A DNA stretch of 64,000 nucleotides from Chloroflexus aggregans DSM 9485. GTDB taxonomy: Bacteria; Chloroflexota; Chloroflexia; Chloroflexales; Chloroflexaceae. A program made the translations under genes and the position numbers. How positions within the stretch are numbered: the stretch's first letter is position 1; every line of letters starts with the position of its first letter. This document shows, one piece after another, positions 48,591 to 58,046 of this stretch. Location: NCBI RefSeq assembly GCF_000021945.1, contig NC_011831.1, positions 964,001 through 1,028,000 of the forward strand, in the 5' to 3' direction. Under the pieces are notes generated by a model that was not told the origin of the DNA, made no database searches, and was given only the letters and a program-made list of their open reading frames with translations.

Positions 48591-49940
48591 ATGAGTATCG
48601 CATGGCTTTGTGAACGGATGGAACAGTGGGCCAATCACCCGGCCATTGTGTGGCATGACCATCCATACACTTACCACGATCTACTGGCCCGTATGCAAGC
48701 GTGGAAGGCAACGCTCAACGAACACGATATTGGCCCCGGACAGGTCGTAACGATAGAAGGCGATTATTCACCAAACGCGGTTAGTCTCCTCTTAACACTC
48801 ATCGAGCGCAGCACGATTGTGGTGCCGCTCACCCGCAGCGTGGCCGCGCAGCGCGAAGAGTTCCTCACTATCGCCGAAGTGCAGGTCGTGGTGAGCTTTG
48901 ATGATGATGATGATCGGTGGCACATCGAGCGACGACCGGTGCCGGTTACCAATCCGCTGACCCGCCAACTGATCGAATGTGGTCATCCCGGTCTCGTGCT
49001 CTTCTCGTCGGGATCGACCGGGAAGAGTAAAGCGGCTTTGCACGATTTTTTACCACTGCTCGAAAAATTCCAAGTGCCGCGCCATCGTCGGGTTACGCTT
49101 ACCTTTTTGCTCCTCGACCATATTGGCGGGATCAACACCCTCTTCTACACGCTAGCCAACGGTGGGACGGTAGTGGCCGTGCAATCACGCGATCCTGATG
49201 TTGTTTGCCGCACCATCGAGATGCACCGAGTGCAAACCCTCCCCACCTCACCAACCTTTCTCAATCTCTTATTAATATCCGAAGCATACCGACGGTATGA
49301 TCTCTCGTCGCTTGAGCTGATCACCTACGGTACCGAGGTGATGCCGGAGAGCACCCTGCACCGTATTCACGACATCTTCCCGAATGTGCAGCTTTTACAG
49401 ACGTATGGTCTCTCAGAGCTAGGCATCTTGCGTTCAAAGTCACGCGACTCCAACTCGCTATGGTTCAAGGTCGGTGGCGAGGGCTTCGAGACGAAGATCG
49501 TCGATGGTGTGCTGTGGGTACGGGCTAAATCTGCAATGCTTGGCTACCTAAACGCGCCTAGTCCGTTCGACGAAGAGGGCTGGATGAACACGCAAGATGT
49601 CGTTGAGGTTGATGGAGACTACATCCGCATTCTGGGGCGGCGCAGCGATATTATCAACGTTGGCGGGCAGAAAGTTTACCCGGCGGAAGTAGAGAGTGTG
49701 TTGTTACAGATGCCGAATGTGAAGGATGTGGCCGTCGTGGGTGAGCGTAATCCAATCACGGGCCAGATCGTCACTGCCCGCTTTAATCTGTTCGAGCCAG
49801 AAGACCCCAACGAATTTAAGCGCCGGGTGCGTGCCTTCTGTCGAGAGCGGCTCGCTCCCTACAAAATTCCGGTCAAGATTACCATCACCGAGGACGAACA
49901 GCATAGCGCCCGATTTAAAAAGATGCGGAAGCCATGGTAA
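48591..49940 (+). CDS. AMP-forming acyl-CoA/ACP ligase (ANL superfamily)
   Basis: The 449-residue enzyme carries LVLFSSGSTGKSKAALHDF (P-loop A3), TYGLSELG (A5), GYLNAPSPFDEEGWMNTQD (A7), LGRRSDIINVGGQKVYPAEVE (A8) and a terminal catalytic-lysine segment near SARFKKMRKPW. It is shorter than most acyl-CoA ligases (about 500-550 residues). It should activate a carboxylic acid as an adenylate and pass it to the adjacent carrier protein or CoA. The substrate cannot be read from sequence. Confidence 0.9.
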   Translation: MSIAWLCERMEQWANHPAIVWHDHPYTYHDLLARMQAWKATLNEHDIGPGQVVTIEGDYSPNAVSLLLTLIERSTIVVPLTRSVAAQREEFLTIAEVQVVVSFDDDDDRWHIERRPVPVTNPLTRQLIECGHPGLVLFSSGSTGKSKAALHDFLPLLEKFQVPRHRRVTLTFLLLDHIGGINTLFYTLANGGTVVAVQSRDPDVVCRTIEMHRVQTLPTSPTFLNLLLISEAYRRYDLSSLELITYGTEVMPESTLHRIHDIFPNVQLLQTYGLSELGILRSKSRDSNSLWFKVGGEGFETKIVDGVLWVRAKSAMLGYLNAPSPFDEEGWMNTQDVVEVDGDYIRILGRRSDIINVGGQKVYPAEVESVLLQMPNVKDVAVVGERNPITGQIVTARFNLFEPEDPNEFKRRVRAFCRERLAPYKIPVKITITEDEQHSARFKKMRKPW

Positions 49941-49962
49941 GACATCTACCAAGTTCAGCCGT

Positions 49963-51420
49963 ATGATACCTACCGTTTACCTTGCAATCGATCCGTTGCT
50001 GACATCACATCGCGCCGAAATTACCTACACGTGGCGCACCCTCCTTACCGGTATGGGCTACAGTTGGTGCGAACGAGCTTGGGGTGAAGCGCCGGTGACC
50101 ATCGCCTATACAACCGATCCGGCACACACACCACCAGCAGCAATGGTGATCAATGCCCGTATCGAACGTTGGCGTGCGCCGGCTCAAACACGCTTGATCG
50201 GTTCTAAACAGTGGCACGGCTATACGCTACCGCTCTTAGCCGACGATCAATCCACCGGCCAGCCTATTGTCGCCAACGGTTGCCTATACATACCCGATGA
50301 TCCAATTTTTGCTGCGTTTTGGCTGCTCAGTGGGTATGAAGAGGAGCAATACCCGGTGCTCAAACACGGCTACCGCGACCTCAGCGGCACGCCGATGATC
50401 GAGGAGGGACTACTCCGCCGTGCGCCGGTTTCGGCCATTGGATGCTGGCTGGCCGAACGGTTAGAGCAGTTCGGGCTTCCCTCCGGCATTCCACGCTGGC
50501 CGAACGGCGCACAGCTTGCTGCGACCTGCGGCCACGATGTTGATTATCCAGAAGTAGTGCGCTGGCTCGAACCTTTACGAATCATAGGACGGCAAGGACT
50601 TCGCGGGTTAGGTGCAGCACTCGATGTCATCCGTGGGCGTCGCCACCACTGGCACTTTCATTCGTGGATGGACTTAGAGGAGCGGATCGGTGCCCGTTCA
50701 GCGTTCTATTTTGTGGCGCGCAAAGGTTCGTTGCGCGAATATGCCACCGGATTACCCGACCCATTCTACGACGTGCAAGCCCCTCGCTTTCGGGCACTCT
50801 TCCGTGAACTGAGCAACGCCGGCTGGGAAATTGGGCTACACGCCAGCTACCGTGCGTACAGTGACCGCACATTGTTTGCCGCCGAACGTGCGCGGCTCGC
50901 GGCTGCCAGCGATCAATCCATTGAAGGTAATCGCCATCACTACTGGCACCTTAATTCACAACAACCAGAGCAGACACTGCTCTTACACGAACAGATCGGC
51001 TTCTGCTACGATGCCTCGCTCACCCACAACCGCTATCTAGGTTGGCGACGCAGCAGTGTCTGGCCATTCTTTCCGTGGCACCGCACATTACGACGTTCCA
51101 TCCGCACCTTACAACTGCCTACCGGATGGATGGACGATCATCTCTTCGGTCAAAAACGCTTCAATCCGGGTGACCCTCACACGCTGCTCACCGAGCTACG
51201 TGAGACGGTAACACGACAAGGTGGACTGTTGCTCGTCGATGTGCATGATTATGTGTACGACGACCGACTTTTTCCAGGTTGGGCAGCAACATACCGTGAA
51301 CTGTGGGAGACGCTGGCAGCCCAAGGCCGCGTCTGGTTTACAACACCGGCTGCAATTGCGCACCATTGGATTCGACGAGCCACCCAGATTGAAACCGCAA
51401 GCATAGGGTTGAACGGTTAA
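49963..51420 (+). CDS. Polysaccharide deacetylase-like protein
   Basis: ATG 49963 is 22 bases after the ligase stop and gives 485 residues. The N-terminal half (about 1-180) is an uncharacterised domain found in front of such proteins in glycan clusters. The deacetylase-like half has LAATCGHDVDYPEV, with the HDxD metal site, GARSAFYFVARKG, NAGWEIGLHASYRAYSD, and GFCYDASLTHNRYLGWRRSSVWPF. These are divergent NodB motifs. Removal of an N- or O-acyl group from a precursor glycan is plausible. Confidence 0.8.
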   Translation: MIPTVYLAIDPLLTSHRAEITYTWRTLLTGMGYSWCERAWGEAPVTIAYTTDPAHTPPAAMVINARIERWRAPAQTRLIGSKQWHGYTLPLLADDQSTGQPIVANGCLYIPDDPIFAAFWLLSGYEEEQYPVLKHGYRDLSGTPMIEEGLLRRAPVSAIGCWLAERLEQFGLPSGIPRWPNGAQLAATCGHDVDYPEVVRWLEPLRIIGRQGLRGLGAALDVIRGRRHHWHFHSWMDLEERIGARSAFYFVARKGSLREYATGLPDPFYDVQAPRFRALFRELSNAGWEIGLHASYRAYSDRTLFAAERARLAAASDQSIEGNRHHYWHLNSQQPEQTLLLHEQIGFCYDASLTHNRYLGWRRSSVWPFFPWHRTLRRSIRTLQLPTGWMDDHLFGQKRFNPGDPHTLLTELRETVTRQGGLLLVDVHDYVYDDRLFPGWAATYRELWETLAAQGRVWFTTPAAIAHHWIRRATQIETASIGLNG

Positions 51421-51424
51421 TTCT

Positions 51425-52387
51425 ATGCGTCTCTACCGCACCATTATCTTTCTTTTACTCTTCATCGCACCACCGCCGCTCAAACCACCTATCTTGCGCA
51501 TAGCGTGTGGTGCTCAGATCGGACGTGGAGTGTCCATCGGCTGGTTCACCACCCTCATGGGTCGGCACATTAGCATTGGCGATTACAGTTCAATCCGTGC
51601 CCTGACGATCATTAACTGCGGAGGTGACCTTAGTATTGGTCGTTACAGTATCATCAGTAGCTTTACGCTGATATACGGTGCAGATGGCCTACGCATTGGC
51701 GATCACTGCTACATTGGCCCACAATCGCTGATCAACACCGAGGAAGAGGTACGGATCGGTCACTGGAGTGCCCTTGGTGCGCGGTGCATGCTGTACACCC
51801 ATGGTTCGTTCTTGCCCTACAGCGAAGGCTATTGGGTACGATTTGCCCCGATCACCATCGGCAATCGGGTCTGGTGCGCCGCCGGAGTCTTTTTGCATCC
51901 TGGCATCACTATCGGTGATAACAGTTTTGTGAAATCACGGTCGGTGGTAAGCGGCGAGATCCCGCCCGACTCGATTGTTGAAGGCAACCCGGCACGGGTG
52001 ATCAATACCATGAGCCGAATGCAGCGAACGATCACCCCACGCCGGCTTGACGCCATCGCTGAACAGATGCTACGCCACTTTCTAGCGCTCACCGCTACCC
52101 AAGGCGCATTGCGTGTCTGGCCAGATCGATCACCGCCGCAGGTACAAGCCGGTCGGCACATCTACCAGCTTGTCCTCGTACCGGCAACAGGCGAGATAGC
52201 CACCGTTGATCCAACCAACCCGACGATTTGGCTCATTTGCCGGCGCGGCTGGTCACCTCCATCCGCTCTCTGGCTCGATCTGACTACCAACCGGCGCAGC
52301 ATGCACCGCGCTGCGCCACTCGATGCGCTCTGCACATTTTTGCAGCGCTATTACGGTATTCAACTTGAATATGAAGAAGAGAGGTAA
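51425..52387 (+). CDS. Hexapeptide-repeat acyltransferase (left-handed beta-helix)
   Basis: The 320-residue protein starts with a hydrophobic N-terminus, then has a left-handed beta-helix from about 25 to 200 with repeats such as GRGVSIGWF, RHISIGDYSSI, LSIGRYS, LRIGDHCYIGPQ and ITIGNRVWCAAGVFLHPGITIGDNSFV, and closes with SIVEGNPARVI, the CAT/LacA-type signature. About 120 further residues have no clear family. It probably adds an acetyl (or other acyl) group to a sugar. No clear ribosome site is visible; it starts four bases after the previous stop. Confidence 0.88.
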   Translation: MRLYRTIIFLLLFIAPPPLKPPILRIACGAQIGRGVSIGWFTTLMGRHISIGDYSSIRALTIINCGGDLSIGRYSIISSFTLIYGADGLRIGDHCYIGPQSLINTEEEVRIGHWSALGARCMLYTHGSFLPYSEGYWVRFAPITIGNRVWCAAGVFLHPGITIGDNSFVKSRSVVSGEIPPDSIVEGNPARVINTMSRMQRTITPRRLDAIAEQMLRHFLALTATQGALRVWPDRSPPQVQAGRHIYQLVLVPATGEIATVDPTNPTIWLICRRGWSPPSALWLDLTTNRRSMHRAAPLDALCTFLQRYYGIQLEYEEER

Positions 52388-52390
52388 GCT

Positions 52391-53476
52391 ATGGCCCGAG
52401 TTCTTACCGTGCTCGGTACCCGGCCTGAAATTATCAAACTATCGCCGCTGATCCCATTACTCGAAACACGGTTCGATCACATTCTGGTTCACTCTGGTCA
52501 GCACTACTCCTACGAGGTCGATGCGATCTTCTTCGAGGAGCTGAGCTTGCCGACGCCACGTTACACGCTCGGCGTCGGCTCGGCCCAACATGGCGAACAG
52601 ACGGCGCGCATTTTGTCGCGACTCGAACCGATTTTGTTGCAAGAACGGCCTGATCTGGTGCTGGTGCAAGGTGACACCAATACCACAATGGCCGGTGCGC
52701 TCTGTGCAGCTAAGCTTGGCTTTCCGGTCGTGCATCTGGAAGCGGGGGGACGCTCGTTCAACCGCGCTATGCCCGAAGAACTCAACCGGATTATTGTCGA
52801 TCATATCGCCGAGATCCTGTTAGCAGCCGACGAGGTTGCCGCTGCCAACTTACGGGCCGAAGGCTTGCCGGAAGAGCGGATCCACGTCATCGGCTCGACG
52901 GCGATTGATGCGGCGCTGCGCCATCGCGAACGGGCAGCACAAAGCACTATCTTGACCCAGCTTGAGCTAGAAGCGGGCACGTATCTCGCACTCACGCTAC
53001 ACCGTGCCGAAAACACCACACCCGACACCCTACCCGGTATCGTCCGCGCTTTGAACGAACTTGCCGAGCAATACCGGATCGTTTTTCCAATTCATCCACG
53101 CACAGCAGCAGCGCTCGAACGCCAGGGTCTACAGCTCTCGCCTCGGATTCATACTATTCGTCCACTTGGGTATCTCGATATGCTCTGTCTCGTCCAAGCG
53201 GCGCAAGCACTGCTGACCGATTCGGGTGGTTTGCAAGAAGAAGCAGCAGTGTTGGGCACGCCCATTCTCCTGATACGTAACGAGACCGAATGGCGGTATC
53301 TGATCGATGCCGGCGTAGCGGTACTGATCGGCAATCGCTACGAGCGTATCATCGCCGGCGCCACGACATGGCTTAGCCCAGAGGGCTTGCACCGCTTACG
53401 CACCGCTCACTCACCGATCGTTAGTGGGGCCGCCGAGCGGGCTGCTGAGATTATGGCGGCATATTGTACGCGATAA
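52391..53476 (+). CDS. wecB: Non-hydrolysing UDP-N-acetylglucosamine 2-epimerase
   Basis: The 361-residue enzyme has LGTRPEIIKLSPLIP, VHSGQHYSYE, LVQGDTNTTMAGALCA, HLEAGGRSFNRAMPEELNR and TDSGGLQEEAAVLGTPILLIR, all hallmarks of the WecB family that interconverts UDP-GlcNAc and UDP-ManNAc. The His and acidic residues of the active site are present. GAGAGG precedes the ATG. A UDP-ManNAc dehydrogenase or transferase is not in the window. Confidence 0.95.
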   Translation: MARVLTVLGTRPEIIKLSPLIPLLETRFDHILVHSGQHYSYEVDAIFFEELSLPTPRYTLGVGSAQHGEQTARILSRLEPILLQERPDLVLVQGDTNTTMAGALCAAKLGFPVVHLEAGGRSFNRAMPEELNRIIVDHIAEILLAADEVAAANLRAEGLPEERIHVIGSTAIDAALRHRERAAQSTILTQLELEAGTYLALTLHRAENTTPDTLPGIVRALNELAEQYRIVFPIHPRTAAALERQGLQLSPRIHTIRPLGYLDMLCLVQAAQALLTDSGGLQEEAAVLGTPILLIRNETEWRYLIDAGVAVLIGNRYERIIAGATTWLSPEGLHRLRTAHSPIVSGAAERAAEIMAAYCTR

Positions 53477-53619
53477 AATGGCTTCTACACATAATGTATC
53501 TGATGTGTACATCGTGACGTTTTTGTCACTTACACAACTGCCTTTGTTAGTCAATCTTCAAATCAAAACGTTATGCTAGCAGTGTCCACATACATTCGAC
53601 TATTAGATTCAGGAACTGT
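53477..53619. other. Intergenic region with two small hairpins
   Basis: After the wecB stop, TACACAT/ATGTGTA (53486-53509) and GTGAC/GTCAC around GTTTTT (53514-53529) form short stems. They may end the upstream transcript. The remaining AT-rich DNA (TATGCT at 53572, TAGTCA 18 bases before) could hold a weak promoter for the next gene. Confidence 0.35.
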
Positions 53620-54351
53620 ATGACCGAACGACTTCAGCTTTACCTGAGCCGGCAAGCCAGCTCATTACCGCGCTACATGATCGAACAAACGGTACAGAGC
53701 GTATGCGGCTGGATACCAGGACTGATCGGGATCGGTCTTCGCGCCTTCATCTATCGCGCCATTATGCATATCGATGGCATTGTTGCTATCGAAGACGGTG
53801 TCCGCATCCGTTTTGCCGATAATGTTCGGCTTGGTAGTGGTGTCTATCTTGATCACGGTGTCTATCTGCATGCTTGTCCAGGAGGAATCAGCATCGGTGC
53901 GGAAAGTATGGTGATGAAAAACGCCATTCTCCACGTCTACAACTTCCGCCAACTGCCGCACAGTCACATCAGCATTGGCCGACGTTCGCTGATCGGGGAG
54001 GGTTGTATTCTACGTGGGCAAGGTGGTATTACCATCGGCGATGATGTGTATCTGGGCACACTGGTACAAATCTTGGCGGTTAATCACGTCTTTCACGACA
54101 CCACTCGCCCGATCAGCACGCAAGGCATCACCGCACAAGGTATTCGGATTGGCGATGGTTCGTGGATTGGGAGTGGGGCTATCATCCTCGATGGCGTAAA
54201 CATCGGGAAAAACGTTGTGGTTGGTGCCGGCGCCGTTGTCACCAAAGACATCCCCGATTACTGTGTGGCCGTCGGTAATCCGGCGCGCGTAGTGCGCGAT
54301 CTCCATACCGATCCATTACCGCTTAAGCAGGCAGGAGTACCGGTCTATTAG
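53620..54351 (+). CDS. Hexapeptide-repeat acetyltransferase (WbbJ-like)
   Basis: The 243-residue protein has a left-handed beta-helix (about 55-220): [57 protein letters not shown], the catalytic His in [14 protein letters not shown], and [51 protein letters not shown]. It is a typical galactoside-type O-acetyltransferase fold for sugar acetylation. The amphipathic N-terminal 45 residues may lie on the membrane. Confidence 0.92.
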   Translation: MTERLQLYLSRQASSLPRYMIEQTVQSVCGWIPGLIGIGLRAFIYRAIMHIDGIVAIEDGVRIRFADNVRLGSGVYLDHGVYLHACPGGISIGAESMVMKNAILHVYNFRQLPHSHISIGRRSLIGEGCILRGQGGITIGDDVYLGTLVQILAVNHVFHDTTRPISTQGITAQGIRIGDGSWIGSGAIILDGVNIGKNVVVGAGAVVTKDIPDYCVAVGNPARVVRDLHTDPLPLKQAGVPVY

Positions 54352-54404
54352 TTTTGGCGATTGCGGAGGAGATCGAATAGGACATCACAATAAAGGGGGG
54401 GACT

Positions 54405-55640
54405 ATGACGATGCTGTCTGTCGTGATTCCGGCCTATAACGAAGAAGACGGAATCGCAGCAATCGTAGAGCGTGTCTTGGCTATTAAACCGGCATTACAA
54501 GCGGTTGGTGTTGATGACCTCGAATGTATTGTCGTTGACGACGGTTCACAGGACAACACTGCTGCCATTGTACAGAGCTTCGGCGAGCGAGTGCGTTTGA
54601 TCCGGCAACAGAATCGTGGCTATGGCGGTGCCCTTAAAACCGGTTTTAGTCAAGCGCGCGGTGAATTGATCGGGTTTCTCGACGCCGATAGTACCTACCC
54701 ACCCGAATACTTCCCTCAGATGTGCAAGGCAGCCCTCGATGGGGCCGATATTGTCATCGGCAGTCGTATGGCCGGAGCACATAGTGAAATGCCGCTTGTG
54801 CGTCGGATCGGCAACACGATCTTTGCCATCATGCTCTCGCTCGTCGCGGGCGTGCGAATCAGCGATAGCGCCAGTGGTCAGCGCGTGTTACGCCGCTCGA
54901 TCTTACCGGTGATCTATCCACTGCCGAACACCCTTGATTTTACCCCAGCAATGAGCACCCGTGCCCTGCACGAAGGGCTACGCATGGTTGAAATCCCAAT
55001 TCCCTACCGAGAACGGTCGGGACGCAGCAAGCTGCACGTGGTACGCGACGGTTTACGCTTTACCAAGTCAATTGTCTGGACAGCACTCACCTACAATCCG
55101 GTGCGGATCTTTGGTGGCGTCGGTCTCGGTCTCCTGATGTTGGCACTGTTGATCATTGTCGGGCAGAGCATCGGGATAGGGCTTGGCATCTTAAGCGGTT
55201 GGTCGTTCCCCCAACTCTTCGGTGCATTGGTCTTGGCCGTCGCCGGAGTAACCCTCTATACGACCGGTACTTCGTTCAGTTATCTGGTCACGCTCTTCCA
55301 CAAGCGTGCTATTCGCCAAGGTCTCTTCGGTCGACGCGGCAACGGCCGTCGCATCGAGCGTCACTATTGGTGGTTGGGCTTACTCGCGATTATCGATGGT
55401 ATTGGCATTTACATCGCAGCGGTTGCCTTTGACCTGACGAATCCAGCCCTGAACTATTCGTGGTTTGCTCCGGTTGTGAGCGCAATGCTGGTTCTGATGG
55501 GGGTGCAACTGGTAAGCGCGTGGGGGCTGGCGCGTGTCTTAGCCGAGCTAAGCCGGCGCGAGCATGAGCAGACTGCCGATCTGAACTGGACGTACACTCC
55601 GCTGACAACGTCAATCGAAGCGACTACGCAAACCGCATAA
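54405..55640 (+). CDS. Dolichyl/polyprenyl-phosphate sugar transferase-like GT2
   Basis: The 411-residue protein has the GT2 domain (LSVVIPAYNEEDGIAAI, VVDDGSQDNTAA, NRGYGGALKTGF, FLDADSTYPPEYFPQM, IGSRMAG, IPYRERSGRSKL) followed by four C-terminal membrane helices (about 230-390). This is the layout of polyprenyl-phosphate mannosyl/glucosyl transferases, whose lipid-linked products are donors for GT-C enzymes. The GT-C-like genes at 58047 and 59682 fit as recipients. GGGGGG precedes the ATG. Confidence 0.9.
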   Translation: MTMLSVVIPAYNEEDGIAAIVERVLAIKPALQAVGVDDLECIVVDDGSQDNTAAIVQSFGERVRLIRQQNRGYGGALKTGFSQARGELIGFLDADSTYPPEYFPQMCKAALDGADIVIGSRMAGAHSEMPLVRRIGNTIFAIMLSLVAGVRISDSASGQRVLRRSILPVIYPLPNTLDFTPAMSTRALHEGLRMVEIPIPYRERSGRSKLHVVRDGLRFTKSIVWTALTYNPVRIFGGVGLGLLMLALLIIVGQSIGIGLGILSGWSFPQLFGALVLAVAGVTLYTTGTSFSYLVTLFHKRAIRQGLFGRRGNGRRIERHYWWLGLLAIIDGIGIYIAAVAFDLTNPALNYSWFAPVVSAMLVLMGVQLVSAWGLARVLAELSRREHEQTADLNWTYTPLTTSIEATTQTA

Positions 55641-55650
55641 GGCTGGCGTC

Positions 55651-56187
55651 ATGATTGAATCGTTCTTTCGTTGGAGTGAACACAACCTTGGTCAGAGCCA
55701 CTACGTACTCGGCTATCTGATCGTGTTGTTCAGTCATAACTGGCCGATTATCGGCACGCTTGGTATCGCACTATGGCTCAGTATCCGCCTCTATCGCCAA
55801 CCATCGCGAACCAACGCCGTCTGGCTCTTTAGCGCCTTACTCTTCGGCCTGGGGTACGAGTATGAAAAGCACGTTGCCGTTGAACTCCATCACGCCATTG
55901 ACATGCTCTTTGGCTTTGAATTAGCCGGTTGGAATCGTCCGTTGCACTTCTTGGTTGGTCCGATTATCAATACCGGCTTTGTGTTAATCACCTTTATGAT
56001 GGTGTTTCACGGTCTATACCTTACCTTTAAACCGTCATTGGACAAGCTTGTTCGCCGCTTCCATCCTGCCCGCAATTCTCAACCGGCGAGCGACATAACC
56101 GCATCAGCGTATGCAAAACAGCATGAGGAGAACTATGAGCGAGCAGGAAATAACGACCACTCCACGCAAGCAAGCACCGGGAGATAA
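55651..56187 (+). CDS. Hypothetical membrane protein with four helices
   Basis: I do not recognise a family. The 178-residue protein has four hydrophobic segments (about 18-38, 55-70, 98-120 and a weaker one) and two conserved-looking His-rich stretches (EKHVAVELHHAIDM). The C-terminal 40 residues are hydrophilic. Its 3' end overlaps the radical SAM gene by 53 bases, so it is probably coupled to it, and it may serve as a partner. Confidence 0.7.
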   Translation: MIESFFRWSEHNLGQSHYVLGYLIVLFSHNWPIIGTLGIALWLSIRLYRQPSRTNAVWLFSALLFGLGYEYEKHVAVELHHAIDMLFGFELAGWNRPLHFLVGPIINTGFVLITFMMVFHGLYLTFKPSLDKLVRRFHPARNSQPASDITASAYAKQHEENYERAGNNDHSTQASTGR

Positions 56188-57886
56188 ACCAACCGGTATC
56201 AAGCTGGTTGCTCCCGCCCGTCCCCATGAACGTGCCGGCGAGATCCGTTTCGTCGAGATGCCACGCGAGCAAACCCCGCGACTGGATGTGCTGGTGTTAA
56301 ACCCACCTTCACCCGACGGCGATCTCTTCTTACGTGATATTGCGCGCGTGGGCCGGCGCACCCGCGATGGTATCATCTGGCCGCAAACGGCCCTTGCGCA
56401 GATTGCCGCTGTGGTAAAAGAGGCCGGTTATACCGTCGAAGTGATCGATGCTATCGGTCTCATGATGGATTGGAAGTCGTTTGAGAAATATATGTGGGAA
56501 AAGAAGCCGCGTTACATGATCATTCACGCGACGGCACCCACCCTTACGAACGACATGCGTACAACGTTTATCGGTAAGGCCGTAGGCTCGATCACGATGG
56601 CCATCGGTACGCACGTCACTCCGATGACGCGCGAAACTCTCGAAACCTACCCAACGCTCGACATCGTCGTGCGCGGCGAACCAGAACTCACTATCGTCGA
56701 TGTCATCCGCACCATCGATCGGGTTGTGGCAGAAGAGCGTGCTGCCGAGACGGTACCGGTTGGCAATCCTGATCTAACTCCGCCATGGCGCAAACTACCG
56801 TTCCCCGACGCTTCGTATCTAACGACACGGGGGCGTTTTCGGGGGGTGCCGCCTGCGATCATCGCCCGTGCCCTCCGTGAGACGCTCGGTGTCGGCTACC
56901 GTGACGAACACGGCGAAGTGCAAATTAACCCCGACCGACCATTCATCGAAGACCTCGATACGCTACCCATTCCCTTACACGACCAGTTGCCGTGGCAACG
57001 CTACAAAGTACCGATTGTCGGCGGACCGTATACCTTCGTGCTAACCAGTCGTGGCTGTCCGGCCGGCTGCCGCTATTGCATCAAACACGTCACCTATCAG
57101 TCGAGTGTACGCCACCGCAGCCCACATCACGTCTTGCAAGAGATGATCATGCTCAAAGAAATGGGTCTGCGTCATATTCACTTCGAGGCTGACCTGTTCA
57201 CGGTAAAGAAAGAGTTTGTTTACGATCTGTGCCACACGATTATCAAAGAGGGTATCAAACTGCGCTGGAGCTGTAACAGCCGGGTTGACTTCGTCGATGA
57301 AGATGAACTACGCCTGATGCGCAAGGCGGGCTGTTTCATGATCGCGTGGGGTCTTGAGAGCGGGAGCGAAGAGGTGCTCAAGCGTGCGCGCAAAGGCACG
57401 ACGGTGAAGCGGATCGAAGAGACGATTGCCGCCAGTCACCGAGCCGGCATTATGAACTGGGGCTATTTTATCATCGGGCTACCGGGCGAAACGGTGGAGA
57501 CGATCCAACAAACGATCGCGCTCTCGAAGCGGTTGCCACTCGATATTGCGCTATTCCACATCGCCACGCCCTACCCCGGTACACCATTTTACTACGAGGC
57601 CGTTGCCAATGGGTGGATCAGAATGAATCAGTGGGAAGACTACGACATGTATTCCCACACGGTTCTCAACTATCCACATCTTAGCTCGGCCGATCTGGAG
57701 TACTGGGCCAAACGCGCCGCCCGCGAGTGGTCGTTGCGACCGCGCCCGATTATGACCTTCCTCAAAGGGGCGACTAACCCGGAAACATGGGGACAACTCT
57801 GGCAGATTGGCGTGAACCATCTTAAGTGGATTGGGGGAAGTTTGCGTAATGAAGGGCTACGTCGGTTAGGGGGAAGCACGATGTAA
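56135..57886 (+). CDS. B12-binding-type radical SAM enzyme
   Basis: ATG 56135 (GAGGAG upstream) gives 583 residues. The N-terminal Rossmann-like part (about 45-190; LNPPSPDGD, ALAQIAAVVKEAGYTVEVIDA, MAIGTHVTPM, IVVRGEPE) resembles cobalamin-binding domains of the BchE/HpnP type, but the D-x-H-x-x-G ligand motif is not seen. The radical SAM core has SRGCPAGCRYCIKH (C-x3-C-x2-C for the 4Fe-4S cluster), WSCNSRVDFVDEDEL, MIAWGLESGSEEVLKRARKG and YFIIGLPGET. The C-terminus is basic. Methylation or rearrangement of a glycolipid or lipid carrier is possible. It lies in a glycan locus with a small membrane protein. Confidence 0.9.
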   Translation: MSEQEITTTPRKQAPGDKPTGIKLVAPARPHERAGEIRFVEMPREQTPRLDVLVLNPPSPDGDLFLRDIARVGRRTRDGIIWPQTALAQIAAVVKEAGYTVEVIDAIGLMMDWKSFEKYMWEKKPRYMIIHATAPTLTNDMRTTFIGKAVGSITMAIGTHVTPMTRETLETYPTLDIVVRGEPELTIVDVIRTIDRVVAEERAAETVPVGNPDLTPPWRKLPFPDASYLTTRGRFRGVPPAIIARALRETLGVGYRDEHGEVQINPDRPFIEDLDTLPIPLHDQLPWQRYKVPIVGGPYTFVLTSRGCPAGCRYCIKHVTYQSSVRHRSPHHVLQEMIMLKEMGLRHIHFEADLFTVKKEFVYDLCHTIIKEGIKLRWSCNSRVDFVDEDELRLMRKAGCFMIAWGLESGSEEVLKRARKGTTVKRIEETIAASHRAGIMNWGYFIIGLPGETVETIQQTIALSKRLPLDIALFHIATPYPGTPFYYEAVANGWIRMNQWEDYDMYSHTVLNYPHLSSADLEYWAKRAAREWSLRPRPIMTFLKGATNPETWGQLWQIGVNHLKWIGGSLRNEGLRRLGGSTM

Positions 57887-57904
57887 TCCGCGTGTCCAAC
57901 CCCG

Positions 57905-57946
57905 GTATCCCTCTCCCCCAGCCCCTCTCCCGCATAGTGGGAGGGG
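57905..57946. repeat. C-rich/G-rich imperfect hairpin
   Basis: CCCCTCTCCCGC and GTGGGAGGGGG flank ATA and form an imperfect stem. The same C-tract style occurs in intergenic repeats of Chloroflexales as I recall them; identity with a known family is not proven. Confidence 0.4.
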
Positions 57947-58046
57947 GACGAGTCACCTCGGATCGAGCGCTCGCTGTGCGGGCGAAGGGAAATGACGCAA
58001 GTACAGTTTACGCGGGTTTCACATCTACAGTCGCCGCGGTAGGGGA

